Part shown: piece after piece, positions 14,879 to 24,222 of the stretch
Numbering within the stretch: the stretch's first letter is position 1
Layout: every line of letters starts with the position of its first letter
Assembly: GCF_014280235.1 (NCBI RefSeq)
Contig: NZ_CP047940.1
Coordinates: 1,798,001-1,862,000 of the forward strand
Origin: Cyanobium sp. NS01
GTDB lineage: Bacteria; Cyanobacteriota; Cyanobacteriia; PCC-6307; Cyanobiaceae
Length of the DNA: 64,000 bases
Direction: 5' to 3'
The notes under the pieces: model-generated
Database searches by the model: none
What the model was told of the DNA's origin: nothing
Seen by the model: only the letters and a program-made list of their open reading frames with translations
Position numbers and translations under genes: made by a program

Positions 14879-17047
14879 TCAGCGCATGAACAGCATCTCC
14901 TGGTAGGTGGGCAGCGGCCAGGCGTCATCGTCGATGAGCTGCTCGAGACCATCGGCGGCGGCGCGGATCTTGAGCATCACCGGCAGCACCCCATCGGCAC
15001 AGTGGCGCAGGTGGGCATGAATGCCGTCGGGATGCACCGCCATGGCCTCCTCCAGGGCCGTGCAGCCTTCCAGCAATTGCCCGCCCAAGGACTCCATCGT
15101 CTTGAGCATGGAGGTGTCGGGGGACAGGCCCACCTTCTCCTGGCTCTTGATCGAGAAGGCCATCTTGCCCAGGCTGTCCGACACCGCCGGATAGATCTGG
15201 GTGCGGGCCAGGCGCAGCAGCAGGCGGGCCTCCACCTCGATCGCCTGCACGTACTGCTCGGCGTAGACCTCGAAGCGGCTTTCGAGCTCCAGCGGCGAGA
15301 GCACGCCCTGGCGCTCGAACAGGGCCGTCACGTCAGGCCGCTCCAGCACCGGCAGGGCGTCGGCGGAGGTGGGCAGGTTCTCGAGTCCACGCTCCTCCAC
15401 GGCGATGCGGTGCCATTCGGAGGAATAGCCATCCCCCCCGAACACCACATCACCGTGCTGGTTCATGACGTCCTTCATCACCGCCAGGGCCGCCTCATCG
15501 AGGCTGCTGCCGGCGGCCATGGCAGCCTCCAGCTGGTCGTTCAACCACTCGAGGGAATCGGCCAGGATCGTGTTCAATACCACCAGCGGACCAGCCACCG
15601 ACTGGCCGGAGCCAACAGCCCTGAACTCGAAACGGTTGCCGGTGAAGGCGAAGGGTGAGGTGCGGTTGCGGTCGCCGGGATCCTTGTTGAGCTCGGGCAG
15701 GGTGTCGATGCCAAGGGACATCAGCGCCGCCTGGGCCGAACCCTGCAGGCTGCCGGAGCGGATCTGCTGGAACACATCCTCCAGCTGACTGCCCAGATAC
15801 ACCGAGATGATCGCCGGCGGCGCCTCGTTAGCCCCGAGGCGATGGTCGTTGCTGGCGGTGGCGATGGCGGCCCGCATCAGCGGACCGAACAGGTGCACGC
15901 CACGGATCACGGCGGAGCAGAACAGCAGAAACTGCAGGTTCTCGTGGGGCGTGGAACCCGGATCGAGCAGATTGCCCTGGGTGGGGTTGCCGATCGACCA
16001 GTTGACGTGCTTACCGCTGCCGTTGACGCCGGCGAAGGGCTTCTCGTGCAGCAGGCAGCTGAAGCCATGCCTCTTGGCCGTGCTCTTGAGCACGGTCATG
16101 GTGAGCTGCTGGTGGTCGGTGGCCACGTTGGCGGCCTCGAAGTAGGGCGCCAGCTCGAACTGACCCGGGGCCACCTCGTTGTGGCGGGTCTTGGCGGGAA
16201 TGCCGAGGCGATACATCTGCCGCTCGACGTCCTGCATGAACACCTGCACCCGTTCGGGGATCGCACCGAAGTAGTGGTCATCGAACTGCTGGCCCTTGGC
16301 CGGAGGGGCTCCCACCAGGGTGCGACCGGCGAGCTGCAGATCGGGCCGCAGGGCGGTGAAGGCCGAATCCACCAGGAAGTACTCCTGCTCAGCACCGCAG
16401 CTGGAGTTCACCGTGGCGATTTCGGTTTCACCCAGCAGCTTCAGCAGGCGCTGGGCCTGCTTGTTCATCGCCTTGTTGGAGCGGAGCAGAGGGGTTTTCT
16501 TGTCGAGGGCCTCGCCGGTCCAGGACACGAACACCGTGGGGATGCAGAGGGTGACCCCATTGGGGGTCTCCATCAGATAGGCCGGACTGGTCACATCCCA
16601 GGCGGTGTAGCCGCGGGCCTCAAAGGTGGAGCGGATACCGCCGTTGGGGAAGGACGAGCCGTCAGGTTCCCCCTGAACCAGCACCTTGCCACTGAATTCG
16701 GTGAAGGCTGAACCATCCCCCTGGGCCGAGATGAAGCCGTCGTGCTTCTCCGCGGTGAGGTTGGTGAGCGGGTAGAAGACGTGGGCGTAGTACAGGGCAC
16801 CTCGGCTTGTGGCCCAGTCCTTCATGGCCTGGGCGACCACATCGGCCACGGAGGTATCGAGCTTGCTGCCTTCGCGGATGCAGCGCTGGATCGATTTGAA
16901 GACGTTCTTCGGCAGCGCCGACTTCATCTTCTCGAGCGTGAACACATCGCTGGCCCACAGCTCTTCAAGCGAGGTGGCGGGCGTGGTGGGCACCAGGGGC
17001 CGCGCCAGGATCGTGTCGATGGCGTGGAGCCGCGGGTTTGAAGGCAT
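14879..17047 (-). CDS. glnN: Glutamine synthetase type III
   Basis: ATP-dependent glutamate-ammonia ligase of 722 residues, the usual GSIII length (dodecameric GlnN, unlike the ~470-residue GlnA). GSIII markers are the N-terminal [78 protein letters not shown] and the [21 protein letters not shown] block. In cyanobacteria GlnN is typically induced on nitrogen loss. The start [13 protein letters not shown] at 17047 is chosen because upstream sequence is Arg/Gly-rich and non-homologous. I found no clear GTA-N8-TAC NtcA box upstream. Two TGGGGAAAA motifs lie about 180-210 bases upstream. Confidence 0.96.
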   Translation of the reverse strand: MPSNPRLHAIDTILARPLVPTTPATSLEELWASDVFTLEKMKSALPKNVFKSIQRCIREGSKLDTSVADVVAQAMKDWATSRGALYYAHVFYPLTNLTAEKHDGFISAQGDGSAFTEFSGKVLVQGEPDGSSFPNGGIRSTFEARGYTAWDVTSPAYLMETPNGVTLCIPTVFVSWTGEALDKKTPLLRSNKAMNKQAQRLLKLLGETEIATVNSSCGAEQEYFLVDSAFTALRPDLQLAGRTLVGAPPAKGQQFDDHYFGAIPERVQVFMQDVERQMYRLGIPAKTRHNEVAPGQFELAPYFEAANVATDHQQLTMTVLKSTAKRHGFSCLLHEKPFAGVNGSGKHVNWSIGNPTQGNLLDPGSTPHENLQFLLFCSAVIRGVHLFGPLMRAAIATASNDHRLGANEAPPAIISVYLGSQLEDVFQQIRSGSLQGSAQAALMSLGIDTLPELNKDPGDRNRTSPFAFTGNRFEFRAVGSGQSVAGPLVVLNTILADSLEWLNDQLEAAMAAGSSLDEAALAVMKDVMNQHGDVVFGGDGYSSEWHRIAVEERGLENLPTSADALPVLERPDVTALFERQGVLSPLELESRFEVYAEQYVQAIEVEARLLLRLARTQIYPAVSDSLGKMAFSIKSQEKVGLSPDTSMLKTMESLGGQLLEGCTALEEAMAVHPDGIHAHLRHCADGVLPVMLKIRAAADGLEQLIDDDAWPLPTYQEMLFMR

Positions 17048-17531
17048 AGTCCGAAAATGGGCTGTGGGGTAGCCAAGCCCGCCGACCATCCCCCCCAATG
17101 GCGCGATTGATACAACTCGTCGAAGTGCTTCTGGACCGACGCGGTGGAGCGATGACCAGAAGGCCGCTGGGCCGCTGCGACCGATCACCATTGCTGAGCA
17201 ATCAACTTTTCCGCCGCTCCTGTGGTTTTTCCCCACTGGCACGCGGGGTTTTCCCCAGCCGTCACGGCGGGCAACCGGCCCAGCGGCGCCGGCGTGGCCA
17301 ATCTCCGTGGAAAAGCGGTTCTCCCGTTGACGGCCCGGGGCTGAGGCCTGACGGCCTCGGGGCAAGCCGGCAGCAACTCCCCAGGCAGCCCCATCCCCAC
17401 TCACTTCTCAGCGTGCGTCTTGGCGGGATGGGGCCCTGAGCCGCGGCTTTGACGCCGGCCACTCGCCATGGCCTGATGGGGTCGAAGCGCGACTGATCCC
17501 CTTGAGCGACACCCCGTTGAGCCGCAGCCCG
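17048..17531. other. Intergenic region between divergent glnN and DUF2811 genes
   Basis: About 480 bases with no believable gene. It must hold the promoters for glnN (minus strand) and the DUF2811/DoxX/sigma/arsenosugar row (plus strand). The only repeated pattern I see is the phased TTTTCCCCA pair at 17227-17257, annotated separately. Confidence 0.6.
17227..17257 (-). repeat. Tandem phased TGGGGAAAA repeats, glnN upstream copy
   Basis: TTTTCCCCA at 17227-17235 and 17249-17257 are TGGGGAAAA on the glnN strand, 22 bases apart, exactly the step seen at the left edge of the window. The copy nearer 17257 continues as GGGGAAAACCCC. The pair sits 180-210 bases upstream of the glnN start. Confidence 0.65.
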
Positions 17532-17783
17532 ATGAGCGCCATCCCCAACCATGCCCCGGCCACCGTGTCGATCGAGAACCAGTTCCCCGAAGACCTGTTC
17601 GAGGCGATGGGCGAGTTCGTGCGCACCCATCCCCAGTGGGACCAGTACCGGCTGATGCAAGCCGCCCTGGCAGGGTTCCTGTTCCAGCAGGGCTGCCAGG
17701 ATCGGGCCGTGGTGCGTCACTATCTCGACGGACTGTTCCAGCGGGAGAACACCTCCGGCAAGCCGGGATCGGCCCCAGCCTGA
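17532..17783 (+). CDS. DUF2811 domain protein
   Basis: Small soluble protein of 83 residues from the ATG at 17532. The core IENQFPEDLFEAMGEFVRTHPQWDQYRLMQAALAGFLFQQG matches a cyanobacteria-specific DUF2811 family in which the same FPE-LY-M--F---HP-WDQ-R pattern is kept. Function is unknown. It is first in a same-strand row with DoxX, an ECF sigma factor, an anti-sigma factor and the arsenosugar genes. Confidence 0.8.
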   Translation: MSAIPNHAPATVSIENQFPEDLFEAMGEFVRTHPQWDQYRLMQAALAGFLFQQGCQDRAVVRHYLDGLFQRENTSGKPGSAPA

Positions 17784-17802
17784 ACAACCTGCCTGCCCAG
17801 CC

Positions 17803-18186
17803 ATGACCCGTTCGTTTTCCTGGTGGGCCGCCCTGGGGCGCACCCTGCTCTGCCTGGTGTTCCTGCAATCCCTGCTGGGCAAGATGGGGGGCTTCGGGGC
17901 GGTGGCAGCCCAGATGCAGCAGCGGGGGCTGCCCATCCCAGCAGTGGTGCTGGCGGTGTCGATGGCCCTGATGGCCGTGGGCTCGGTCCTGGTGATCAGC
18001 GGCTGGCGTCAGCGCCTGGGGGCTGCCCTGTTGCTGGTGTTCCTCGTGCCCGCCACCCTGGTGTTCCACACCGCCCTGGAGGATCCCCAGGAACGGATCC
18101 AGCTGTTCAAGAATCTGGCCATCATGGGCGGCCTGCTGCTGGTGATTGATCGGGAGGCCCCATCCGATCGGCCCGTTCGCAGGTAG
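17803..18186 (+). CDS. DoxX-family membrane protein
   Basis: Four-helix membrane protein of 127 residues with the DoxX outline: an N-terminal GRTLLCLVFLQSLLGKM helix, two central helices and a C-terminal LFKNLAIMGGLLLVIDR helix, which is diagnostic for the family. DoxX proteins take part in thiol or quinone-linked redox homeostasis in other bacteria; the role here is unknown. It lies 19 bases after DUF2811 and 32 bases before the sigma factor gene, which suggests membership of the ECF regulon. Confidence 0.85.
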   Translation: MTRSFSWWAALGRTLLCLVFLQSLLGKMGGFGAVAAQMQQRGLPIPAVVLAVSMALMAVGSVLVISGWRQRLGAALLLVFLVPATLVFHTALEDPQERIQLFKNLAIMGGLLLVIDREAPSDRPVRR

Positions 18187-18218
18187 AGGCTCCAGATCTG
18201 CTCCCTGCCAAGACGGCC

Positions 18219-18875
18219 ATGGCGCCCCCGCACCCCCGATCTGCCCAGGGAACAACTGGCGCCTTGAAGCAGCCAGCTGCGCTGCACGCCGGCGCAGCCG
18301 ACGCGCCGGACCTGGAGATCGACCACGGTGATCTGGCGTCGCTCTATGACGCCTACAGCCCGGCGGTCTACCGCCTGGCCCTGAGGCTCTGCCGCAGCAG
18401 CCACGCCGCCGAAGACCTGGTGCACGATGTGTTCCTGCGCTTCTGGCGGCAGGGCAGCTATGACCCCAGCCGGGGGCCCGTGCTGGCCTATCTGCTGCTG
18501 CTCACCCGCTCGATGGCTCTGAACAAGCTGTCCCAGCAGCGCAACCGCTGGCAGATCCTGCAGCAGTGGTCCCACCAACTGCTGGGCCACGAGCCCCCCA
18601 GCACCCAGCGCTGGGCCGAACTCACCGACCTGGGCGAGCGCATGGCCCTGGCCCTGGGTCAGATCGATCCCAAGCAGCGGCAGGTGCTGGAACTCGCCTA
18701 CTACCAGGGCCTGAGCCAGTCCGCGGTGGCGGAGCGGCTGCAGATCCCCCTGGGCACGGTGAAGACCCGCTCCCGCCAGGGCCTGCTGGCCCTGCGGCGC
18801 CACATGGTCGATTTCCAGGCCGGTCCTGGCCCCGTCGGCCAGCCCAGTACCCCTTCTCCCTCCCCGCGCCGCTGA
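18219..18875 (+). CDS. ECF-type RNA polymerase sigma factor
   Basis: Sigma-70 family protein of 218 residues with regions 2 and 4 only. Region 2 reads LYDAYSPAVYRLALRLCRSSHAAEDLVHDVFLRFWRQ; region 4 reads IDPKQRQVLELAYYQGLSQSAVAERLQIPLGTVKTRSRQGLLALR. It resembles the SigK/RskA-regulated class of ECF factors. Its stop overlaps the start of the anti-sigma gene (TGATG), typical translational coupling. The first ~40 residues are a poorly conserved leader, so a later start is possible. Confidence 0.92.
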   Translation: MAPPHPRSAQGTTGALKQPAALHAGAADAPDLEIDHGDLASLYDAYSPAVYRLALRLCRSSHAAEDLVHDVFLRFWRQGSYDPSRGPVLAYLLLLTRSMALNKLSQQRNRWQILQQWSHQLLGHEPPSTQRWAELTDLGERMALALGQIDPKQRQVLELAYYQGLSQSAVAERLQIPLGTVKTRSRQGLLALRRHMVDFQAGPGPVGQPSTPSPSPRR

Positions 18876-19606
18876 TGTCCGCACCCGATCTGACACCACC
18901 GACCGGCAGCGCTCTCGATGAACTGCTGGCCGGCCACGCCCTTGGCGATCTCGATGAGACCGAGCAGGCGGAACTGCAGCGCCACCTGGCCGCCGACCCG
19001 AGTCTGCAGGTGCGTCTCGACGAGCTCACCACCACCCTGCAGCTGTTGCCCCTGGCCCTGCCGAACCAGGAGCTTCCGCCGGCGCGGCTGCGGCGGCGCC
19101 TGCTCAAACCGGCTGCCCCCGCCCCGGCCCGGCCCGCGGCCACAGCTCCCCCCCGCTGGGCGGGAGTGGCCATGGCCGCCATGGCCGGCGCTCTGGTGCT
19201 GATGGGCGTGCAGGTGCAGCAGCTGCGCCACCAGCTGGCCGAACGGCCGCCGGCCGCCGGCGCCGCGGGGGATCCCCTGCCCGTGAGCCGCACCATGGCC
19301 CTCAAGGGCATGACCCCCAGCGGTGCCGTGAGCGGCCAGGTGGTGGTGCAGGCCGACCAGGGCTACAACCTGCTGCGGCTCAAGGGCCTGCCAGCGCCTC
19401 CGCCCCAGCACGCCTACCGTCTCTGGGCCGAGGTGGACGGCCGGCAGGTGGGCTGCGTGCAGTTCGTGCCGGACCTGGCCGGCACCGTGGCGATGCCGAT
19501 TCCAACCGAGCCCTCCAGCAGCGCCAGCAAGCTGAGCATCAGCCTCGAACCCCTGCGCCCGGGGGGGGATCAGCCCCGGGGTCCCCGCGTTCTCACCAGC
19601 GTCTGA
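18875..19606 (+). CDS. RskA-like membrane anti-sigma factor
   Basis: Protein of 243 residues. Residues ~12-50 (LDELLAGHALGDLDETEQAELQRHL) are an anti-sigma domain without the HxxxCxxC zinc motif. Then come a Pro/Ala linker and one membrane helix (about 91-107, WAGVAMAAMAGALVLMG). The extracytoplasmic C-terminal domain (QHAYRLWAEVDGRQVGCVQFVPD) is RskA-type. It should sequester the partner sigma factor at the membrane until a signal, perhaps redox or proteolysis, releases it. Its stop codon directly abuts the arsS start (TGA-ATG). Confidence 0.88.
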   Translation: MSAPDLTPPTGSALDELLAGHALGDLDETEQAELQRHLAADPSLQVRLDELTTTLQLLPLALPNQELPPARLRRRLLKPAAPAPARPAATAPPRWAGVAMAAMAGALVLMGVQVQQLRHQLAERPPAAGAAGDPLPVSRTMALKGMTPSGAVSGQVVVQADQGYNLLRLKGLPAPPPQHAYRLWAEVDGRQVGCVQFVPDLAGTVAMPIPTEPSSSASKLSISLEPLRPGGDQPRGPRVLTSV

Positions 19607-20614
19607 ATGTCCAGCGCATCCCTCAGCACCAGCCGCAGCAGCCAGCCCAGCGCCGGCAGCAACGGCGTAGCGGCAGAGCCCCCGGGCTTTCCAGCCCTGC
19701 GGCGCCAGGCCCTCAGTTGCCTCCAGGTGAACCTGGGCTACCGCTGCAACCAGAGTTGCAGCCACTGCCACGTGGGCGCGAGCCCGACCCGCACCGAGAG
19801 CATGGACGCCGCCACCGCGGCCCTGATCCCCCAGGTGCTGAAGGCCAGGGGTCTGGGCAGCCTGGATCTCACCGGCGGCGCCCCGGAGCTGCATCCGCTG
19901 TTTCGCCAGCTGGTGCGGCAGGCGCGCCAGCTGGGGGTGACGGTGATCGACCGCTGCAACCTCACCATCCTCAGCGAACCCGGCCAGGAGGACCTGGCGG
20001 CCTTCCTGGCCGACCAGGAGGTGGTGGTGGTGGCCTCCCTACCCTGTTACTCCGCCGACAACGTGGATCGTCAGCGCGGCGATGGCGTGTTCGAGCGCAG
20101 TATTGCCGGCCTGCAGCAGCTCCAGGCCCTGGGCTACGGCGAGCAGGGCTCAGGCCTGGTGCTGAACCTCGTGTACAACCCCCAGGGGGCCGCCCTGCCG
20201 CCGCCCCAGCAGCAGCTGGAGGCGCAATACAAGCAGGTGCTGGAGCGCGACTTCGGCCTCCGCTTCAACCAGCTGTTCGCCCTGGCCAACATGCCGATCC
20301 AGCGCTTCGCGGCAGTGCTCAAGGCCAGCGGCCAGCTGGAGAGCTACCTCGAGCTGCTGCGCTCCAGCCATCGCGACGCCAACCTGGATGGCGTGATGTG
20401 CCGCTCGCTGATCAGCGTCGACTGGCAGGGGCAGTTGTTCGACTGTGACTTCAACCAGATGCTCGACCTGCCTGCTGGCGGCAGTGACAGGCCCAGGCTC
20501 CACCTGAGGGATCTGCTGCGGCTGGATCCCAGGCACCAGCCGATCGCCGTGGGCGAGCATTGCTTCGGCTGCACTGCCGGCAGTGGCTCCAGCTGCAGCG
20601 GCTCCCTGGCCTGA
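19607..20614 (+). CDS. arsS: Arsenosugar biosynthesis radical SAM protein ArsS
   Basis: Radical SAM enzyme of 335 residues that attaches the 5'-deoxyadenosyl group to dimethylarsenite on the way to arsenosugars. The 4Fe-4S motif is Cys47-x3-Cys51-x2-Cys54 (CNQSCSHC), followed by the DLTGGAPELHP signature of ArsS. The C-terminal DUF3641-type region has Cys in CDFNQML and CFGCTAGSGSSC. It begins directly at the anti-sigma stop and precedes arsM by 26 bases, so all are probably one transcript. Confidence 0.93.
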   Translation: MSSASLSTSRSSQPSAGSNGVAAEPPGFPALRRQALSCLQVNLGYRCNQSCSHCHVGASPTRTESMDAATAALIPQVLKARGLGSLDLTGGAPELHPLFRQLVRQARQLGVTVIDRCNLTILSEPGQEDLAAFLADQEVVVVASLPCYSADNVDRQRGDGVFERSIAGLQQLQALGYGEQGSGLVLNLVYNPQGAALPPPQQQLEAQYKQVLERDFGLRFNQLFALANMPIQRFAAVLKASGQLESYLELLRSSHRDANLDGVMCRSLISVDWQGQLFDCDFNQMLDLPAGGSDRPRLHLRDLLRLDPRHQPIAVGEHCFGCTAGSGSSCSGSLA

Positions 20615-20640
20615 CGCCACCCGGACTCCTTCCTCTCCCC

Positions 20641-21750
20641 ATGACCACCACCAGTGACCGGGCCGGCTGCGACGCCGCCCAGCCCGACCAGGACCTCAGC
20701 CGCCAGGTTCAGCATTACTACGGCACGGTGCTGAGCAGCAGCGCCGACCTGCGCACCAGCGCCTGCTGCGACGCCACCGCCCTGCCGGCCGACCTGAAGC
20801 CACTGCTGGCCCGCCTCCACCCCGAGGTGCTGGCCCGCTACTACGGCTGCGGCCTGGTGATGCCCCCCCTGCTGGAGGGCGCCCGGGTGCTGGATCTGGG
20901 CTGCGGCAGCGGCCGCGACGTCTACCTGCTCTCCCAGCTCGTGGGCCCCACGGGCAGCGTGGTGGGGGTGGACATGACCGCCGAGCAGCTGGCGGTGGCC
21001 CGCGAGCACCAGGCCTTCCATGCCGAGCAGTTCGGCTTTGCCAACGTGCAGCTGCTGGAGGGGCGGATCGAGCAGCTCGACGCCCTGGGGCTGGAGCCGG
21101 GCAGCTTCGATGTGGTGGTGTCCAACTGCGTGGTGAACCTGAGCACCGACAAGCGGGCGGTGCTCAGCGGCGTGCGCCGCCTGCTGCGGCCCGGGGGAGA
21201 GTTCTATTTCGCCGATGTCTATGCCGACCGGCGCGTGCCCGAGGCACTGCGCCTCGATCCGGTGCTCTACGGCGAATGCCTCGGCGGAGCCCTCTACTGG
21301 AACGACTTCCTGCGCCTGGCCCGCCAGGCCGGCTTTGCCGACCCGCGCCTGGTGGAGGACCGTCCCCTGGCGATCACCGACCCGCAGCTGGCGGCCCGCA
21401 CCGGCGAGCTGCAGTTCTTCTCAGCCACCTACCGCCTGTTCCACTGCGACAGCCTCGAGGACGCCTGCGAGGACCATGGCCAGGCGGTGATCTATCGCGG
21501 CAGCGTGCCGGGCCAGCCCCATCGGCTGGACTTCGACAAGCACCACAGCATCGAGACCGGCCGGGTGTTCCCGGTGTGCGGCAACACCTACCGGATGCTG
21601 GCGGAGAGTCGCTTCGCTGAGCACTTCAGCTTCATCGGCGACTTCAGCCGGCACTACGGCCTGTTTCCCGGCTGCGGCGGCACGCTGCCCTTTGAGCCCG
21701 GCGGCCGGGAGCTGCCCACTGCCGGGGCGGAAGCGGGCAGCTGCTGCTGA
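20641..21750 (+). CDS. arsM: Arsenite S-adenosylmethionine methyltransferase ArsM
   Basis: Class I methyltransferase of 369 residues, of the cyanobacterial arsenosugar ArsM type. SAM motif I is VLDLGCGSGRDVYLL near residues 88-102. Arsenic-binding Cys candidates are Cys42/Cys43 (SACCDA) and the SNCVVNLSTDK motif. The C-terminal part (RVFPVCGNTYRMLAESRF and GLFPGCGG) is the extra domain of this type, ending in a CC pair. It methylates arsenite to mono- and dimethyl forms for ArsS. The ATG at 20641 opens the conserved SRQVQHYYGTVL region. Confidence 0.94.
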   Translation: MTTTSDRAGCDAAQPDQDLSRQVQHYYGTVLSSSADLRTSACCDATALPADLKPLLARLHPEVLARYYGCGLVMPPLLEGARVLDLGCGSGRDVYLLSQLVGPTGSVVGVDMTAEQLAVAREHQAFHAEQFGFANVQLLEGRIEQLDALGLEPGSFDVVVSNCVVNLSTDKRAVLSGVRRLLRPGGEFYFADVYADRRVPEALRLDPVLYGECLGGALYWNDFLRLARQAGFADPRLVEDRPLAITDPQLAARTGELQFFSATYRLFHCDSLEDACEDHGQAVIYRGSVPGQPHRLDFDKHHSIETGRVFPVCGNTYRMLAESRFAEHFSFIGDFSRHYGLFPGCGGTLPFEPGGRELPTAGAEAGSCC

Positions 21751-21812
21751 GCAGTCGAGCGTCTGCAGACAGATCAGCGGCGCCGCTGGATCAACGCCGC
21801 GTCGGATCGCAA

Positions 21813-21884
21813 TGGGTCGCCTGAGATTCGAACTCAGGACCAATCGGTTAAAAGCCGAGTGCTCTACCGCTGAGCTAGCGACCC
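21813..21884 (-). tRNA. trnK: tRNA-Lys (UUU)
   Basis: Read on the minus strand the 72-base gene folds as a full cloverleaf. The acceptor stem is GGGTCGC/GCGACCC, the D arm GCTC-AGCGGTA-GAGC, the anticodon loop CTTTTAA with anticodon TTT, and the T arm CCTGAGTTCGAATCTCAGG. CCA is not encoded. It lies alone between arsM and the carbonic anhydrase gene. Confidence 0.97.
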
Positions 21885-22020
21885 GCGCCCTTGGGGCACC
21901 CATGGAACGTATCACCCCGTGGCGACCTCCTCCAAACAGCACAGCGGGCGGGTTCTGGAGCCCGGAAAATGGCTCCGACCCAGTCCGCCAGTTCGCCACC
22001 CCAACCTCCGGCATTCGACC

Positions 22021-22527
22021 ATGGCTCCCCTCCCCTGGCCCGACCCCACCATCCACCCCGACGCCTGGGTGGCCCCCAGTGCGGTGGTGATCGGCGCCGT
22101 AGAGCTGGCTGAGGGGGCCAGCCTCTGGCCCACCGCCGTGGCCCGCGGTGATCTCTGCGCCATCCGCATCGGTGCCGGCAGCAATGTGCAGGACGGAGCT
22201 GTGTTGCACGGCGATCCTGGCCAGCCCGTGCTGATCGGCGCCGGCGTGACCATCGGCCATCGGGCCGTGATCCATGGCGCCACCCTGGAGGACGGGTGCC
22301 TGATCGGCATCGGCGCTGTGGTGCTCAACGGCGTGACCGTGGGACGGGGAGCCCTCGTGGCGGCGGGATCGGTGGTGACCCGCGATGTGCCGTCCGGCGC
22401 CGTGGTGATGGGGGCCCCGGCCCAGGTGAAACGCCAGCTCAGCGAGGAGGCGATGGCCGAGCAGCTCGACCATGCCCGCCACTACCGGGAGCTGGCCATG
22501 GTCCATGCCGGGCGCGGGGCCACCTAA
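22021..22527 (+). CDS. Gamma-carbonic-anhydrase-type hexapeptide-repeat protein
   Basis: Left-handed beta-helix protein of 168 residues. Hexapeptide repeats run from residue ~15 to ~135 ([26 protein letters not shown] onward). Candidate zinc His residues are in DGAVLHG and [11 protein letters not shown], at the positions used in gamma carbonic anhydrases. It is the free-standing YrdA/PaaY-like type, not the carboxysomal CcmM, since no RbcS-like repeats follow. The start at 22021 ([16 protein letters not shown]) is chosen over an in-frame ATG at 21919. Catalytic activity is not assured. Confidence 0.88.
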   Translation: MAPLPWPDPTIHPDAWVAPSAVVIGAVELAEGASLWPTAVARGDLCAIRIGAGSNVQDGAVLHGDPGQPVLIGAGVTIGHRAVIHGATLEDGCLIGIGAVVLNGVTVGRGALVAAGSVVTRDVPSGAVVMGAPAQVKRQLSEEAMAEQLDHARHYRELAMVHAGRGAT

Positions 22528-22607
22528 CAAAACCAATCAGAGCACCAGCCCGGAGGCACCACAGCGGCGGCCTGTCCTTAAGATCACCAAACTTCCCTCT
22601 GCCCTCC

Positions 22608-22730
22608 ATGGACGCTCGGCTGGTGCTGGTTGCCGCTCCGATCCTGCTCGCTGCCGGCTGGGCCGTGTTTCACATCGGCCGCGCTGCCGTGGGCCAGCTG
22701 CAGCTGATGATCAGGCGCGCCCGCGCCTGA
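22608..22730 (+). CDS. psbY: Photosystem II protein PsbY
   Basis: Forty-residue thylakoid protein starting [20 protein letters not shown] with one membrane helix and a basic tail (QLMIRRARA). The MD-RL-LV-AP--LA-GWA-F-IG-AA pattern matches cyanobacterial PsbY, a peripheral low-mass subunit next to cytochrome b559. It is too short to stand out among open frames. It lies 80 bases after the carbonic anhydrase gene and 28 bases before trmFO, on the same strand. Confidence 0.88.
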   Translation: MDARLVLVAAPILLAAGWAVFHIGRAAVGQLQLMIRRARA

Positions 22731-22758
22731 GTTCACGGCAGACCAAACCGATTCCTCC

Positions 22759-24177
22759 GTGCCCTCTGAGCAGCCAGTGATCACCGTGGTGGGGGCTGGA
22801 TTGGCGGGCACAGAGGCCGCCTGGCAGATCGCTTCGGCCGGCCTTCGGGTGCGGCTGGTGGAGATGCGGCCCCTGCGGCGCTCGCCGGCCCACCACAGCG
22901 CTGAATTCGCGGAGCTGGTGTGCAGCAACAGCTTCGGCGCCCTATCCAGTGACCGGGCCGCCGGCCTGCTGCAGGAGGAGCTGCGCCGGCTCGGATCCAC
23001 CGTGATCGGCACCGCCGATCGCCATGCGGTGCCGGCAGGCGGTGCCCTTGCCGTGGACCGGGGCCGCTTCAGTGCCGCCCTCACCGCCTCCCTGGAGCGC
23101 CACCCCCTGATCACGGTGGAGCGGGGAGAGCAGCGCTGCCTGCCCGGGCCCGACGAAATCGGTGTGCTGGCCACCGGGCCGCTCACCAGCGATGCCCTGG
23201 CCGACGACCTGCGCGCCTTCACGGGCCGGGCCGACTGCCACTTCTTCGATGCCGCCAGCCCGATCGTGGAGGGGGAGGGCCTCGATCTCTCGGTGGCCTT
23301 CCGCGGCTCGCGTTACGACAAGGGCGACGCCGATTACATCAACTGCCCGATGGGCGAGGCGCAGTATCGGGTCTTCCGCCAGGCCCTGCTGGAGGCCGAG
23401 CAGGCCGAGCTCAAGGACTTCGACACCCAGAGCGCCAGCTTCTTCGAGGGCTGCCTGCCGATCGAGGAGCTGGCCCGCCGCGGCGAAGACACGATGCGCT
23501 ACGGCCCGCTCAAGCCGATCGGGCTCTGGGATCCCCGCTGGGGCGACCTGCACGACCGGGAGGTGCGCCGCAGCCGGCGGGCCCATGCCGTGGTGCAGCT
23601 GCGCCAGGAGGACCGCGACGGCCGACTCTGGAACCTGGTGGGCTTCCAGACCAACCTGAAATGGGGCGAGCAGAAGCGGGTGTTCCAGCTGATCCCGGGG
23701 CTGGAGAACGCCAGCTTTGTGCGCTTCGGCGTGATGCACCGCAACACCTTCCTGGAGGCTCCCCAGCTGCTGGAGAGCACCCTGCAGTTCCGGCAGCGCC
23801 CCACCCTGCTCGCCGCCGGCCAGATCACCGGCACCGAGGGCTACGCGGCGGCCGTGGCCGGTGGCTGGCTGGCCGGCACCAACGCGGCCCGGCTGGCCAG
23901 GGGCCTGGAGCCGCTGCGGCTGCCGCCCACCACCATGGCCGGGGCGCTGCTCCACTTCATCGCCACGGCGCCCAGCGGCAAGTTCCAGCCGATGCCGCCC
24001 AACTTCGCCCTGATGCCGGACTTGCCCGAGCGCATCCGCGACAAGCGCCGCCGCTATGGCGCCTACCGCGATCGCTCCCTGGCGGATCTGGAGCCCTTCT
24101 GCGGCATCTCAGCCGGATCGCCCGGCAGCTGCCGCGAGCGCCTGATTGAGCCTGTCTATGCCGAAGCCCGGACCTAG
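22759..24177 (+). CDS. trmFO: Methylenetetrahydrofolate--tRNA-(uracil-5-)-methyltransferase TrmFO
   Basis: FAD- and folate-dependent enzyme of 472 residues that makes m5U54 in the T loop of tRNA. Visible motifs are the N-terminal FAD-binding [51 protein letters not shown] and [28 protein letters not shown] at 22759 is the start and is in register with the family. It follows psbY by 28 bases. Confidence 0.96.
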   Translation: MPSEQPVITVVGAGLAGTEAAWQIASAGLRVRLVEMRPLRRSPAHHSAEFAELVCSNSFGALSSDRAAGLLQEELRRLGSTVIGTADRHAVPAGGALAVDRGRFSAALTASLERHPLITVERGEQRCLPGPDEIGVLATGPLTSDALADDLRAFTGRADCHFFDAASPIVEGEGLDLSVAFRGSRYDKGDADYINCPMGEAQYRVFRQALLEAEQAELKDFDTQSASFFEGCLPIEELARRGEDTMRYGPLKPIGLWDPRWGDLHDREVRRSRRAHAVVQLRQEDRDGRLWNLVGFQTNLKWGEQKRVFQLIPGLENASFVRFGVMHRNTFLEAPQLLESTLQFRQRPTLLAAGQITGTEGYAAAVAGGWLAGTNAARLARGLEPLRLPPTTMAGALLHFIATAPSGKFQPMPPNFALMPDLPERIRDKRRRYGAYRDRSLADLEPFCGISAGSPGSCRERLIEPVYAEART

Positions 24178-24222
24178 CCTGCCGCAACAGCTGGTCTTCC
24201 ATCCCCAGCAGTCCCCTCGACC

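Noticed and set aside
17048-17300. NtcA box or glutamine riboswitch upstream of glnN
   Set aside because: No GTA-N8-TAC with a -10 element and no match to the glnA RNA core on the minus strand.
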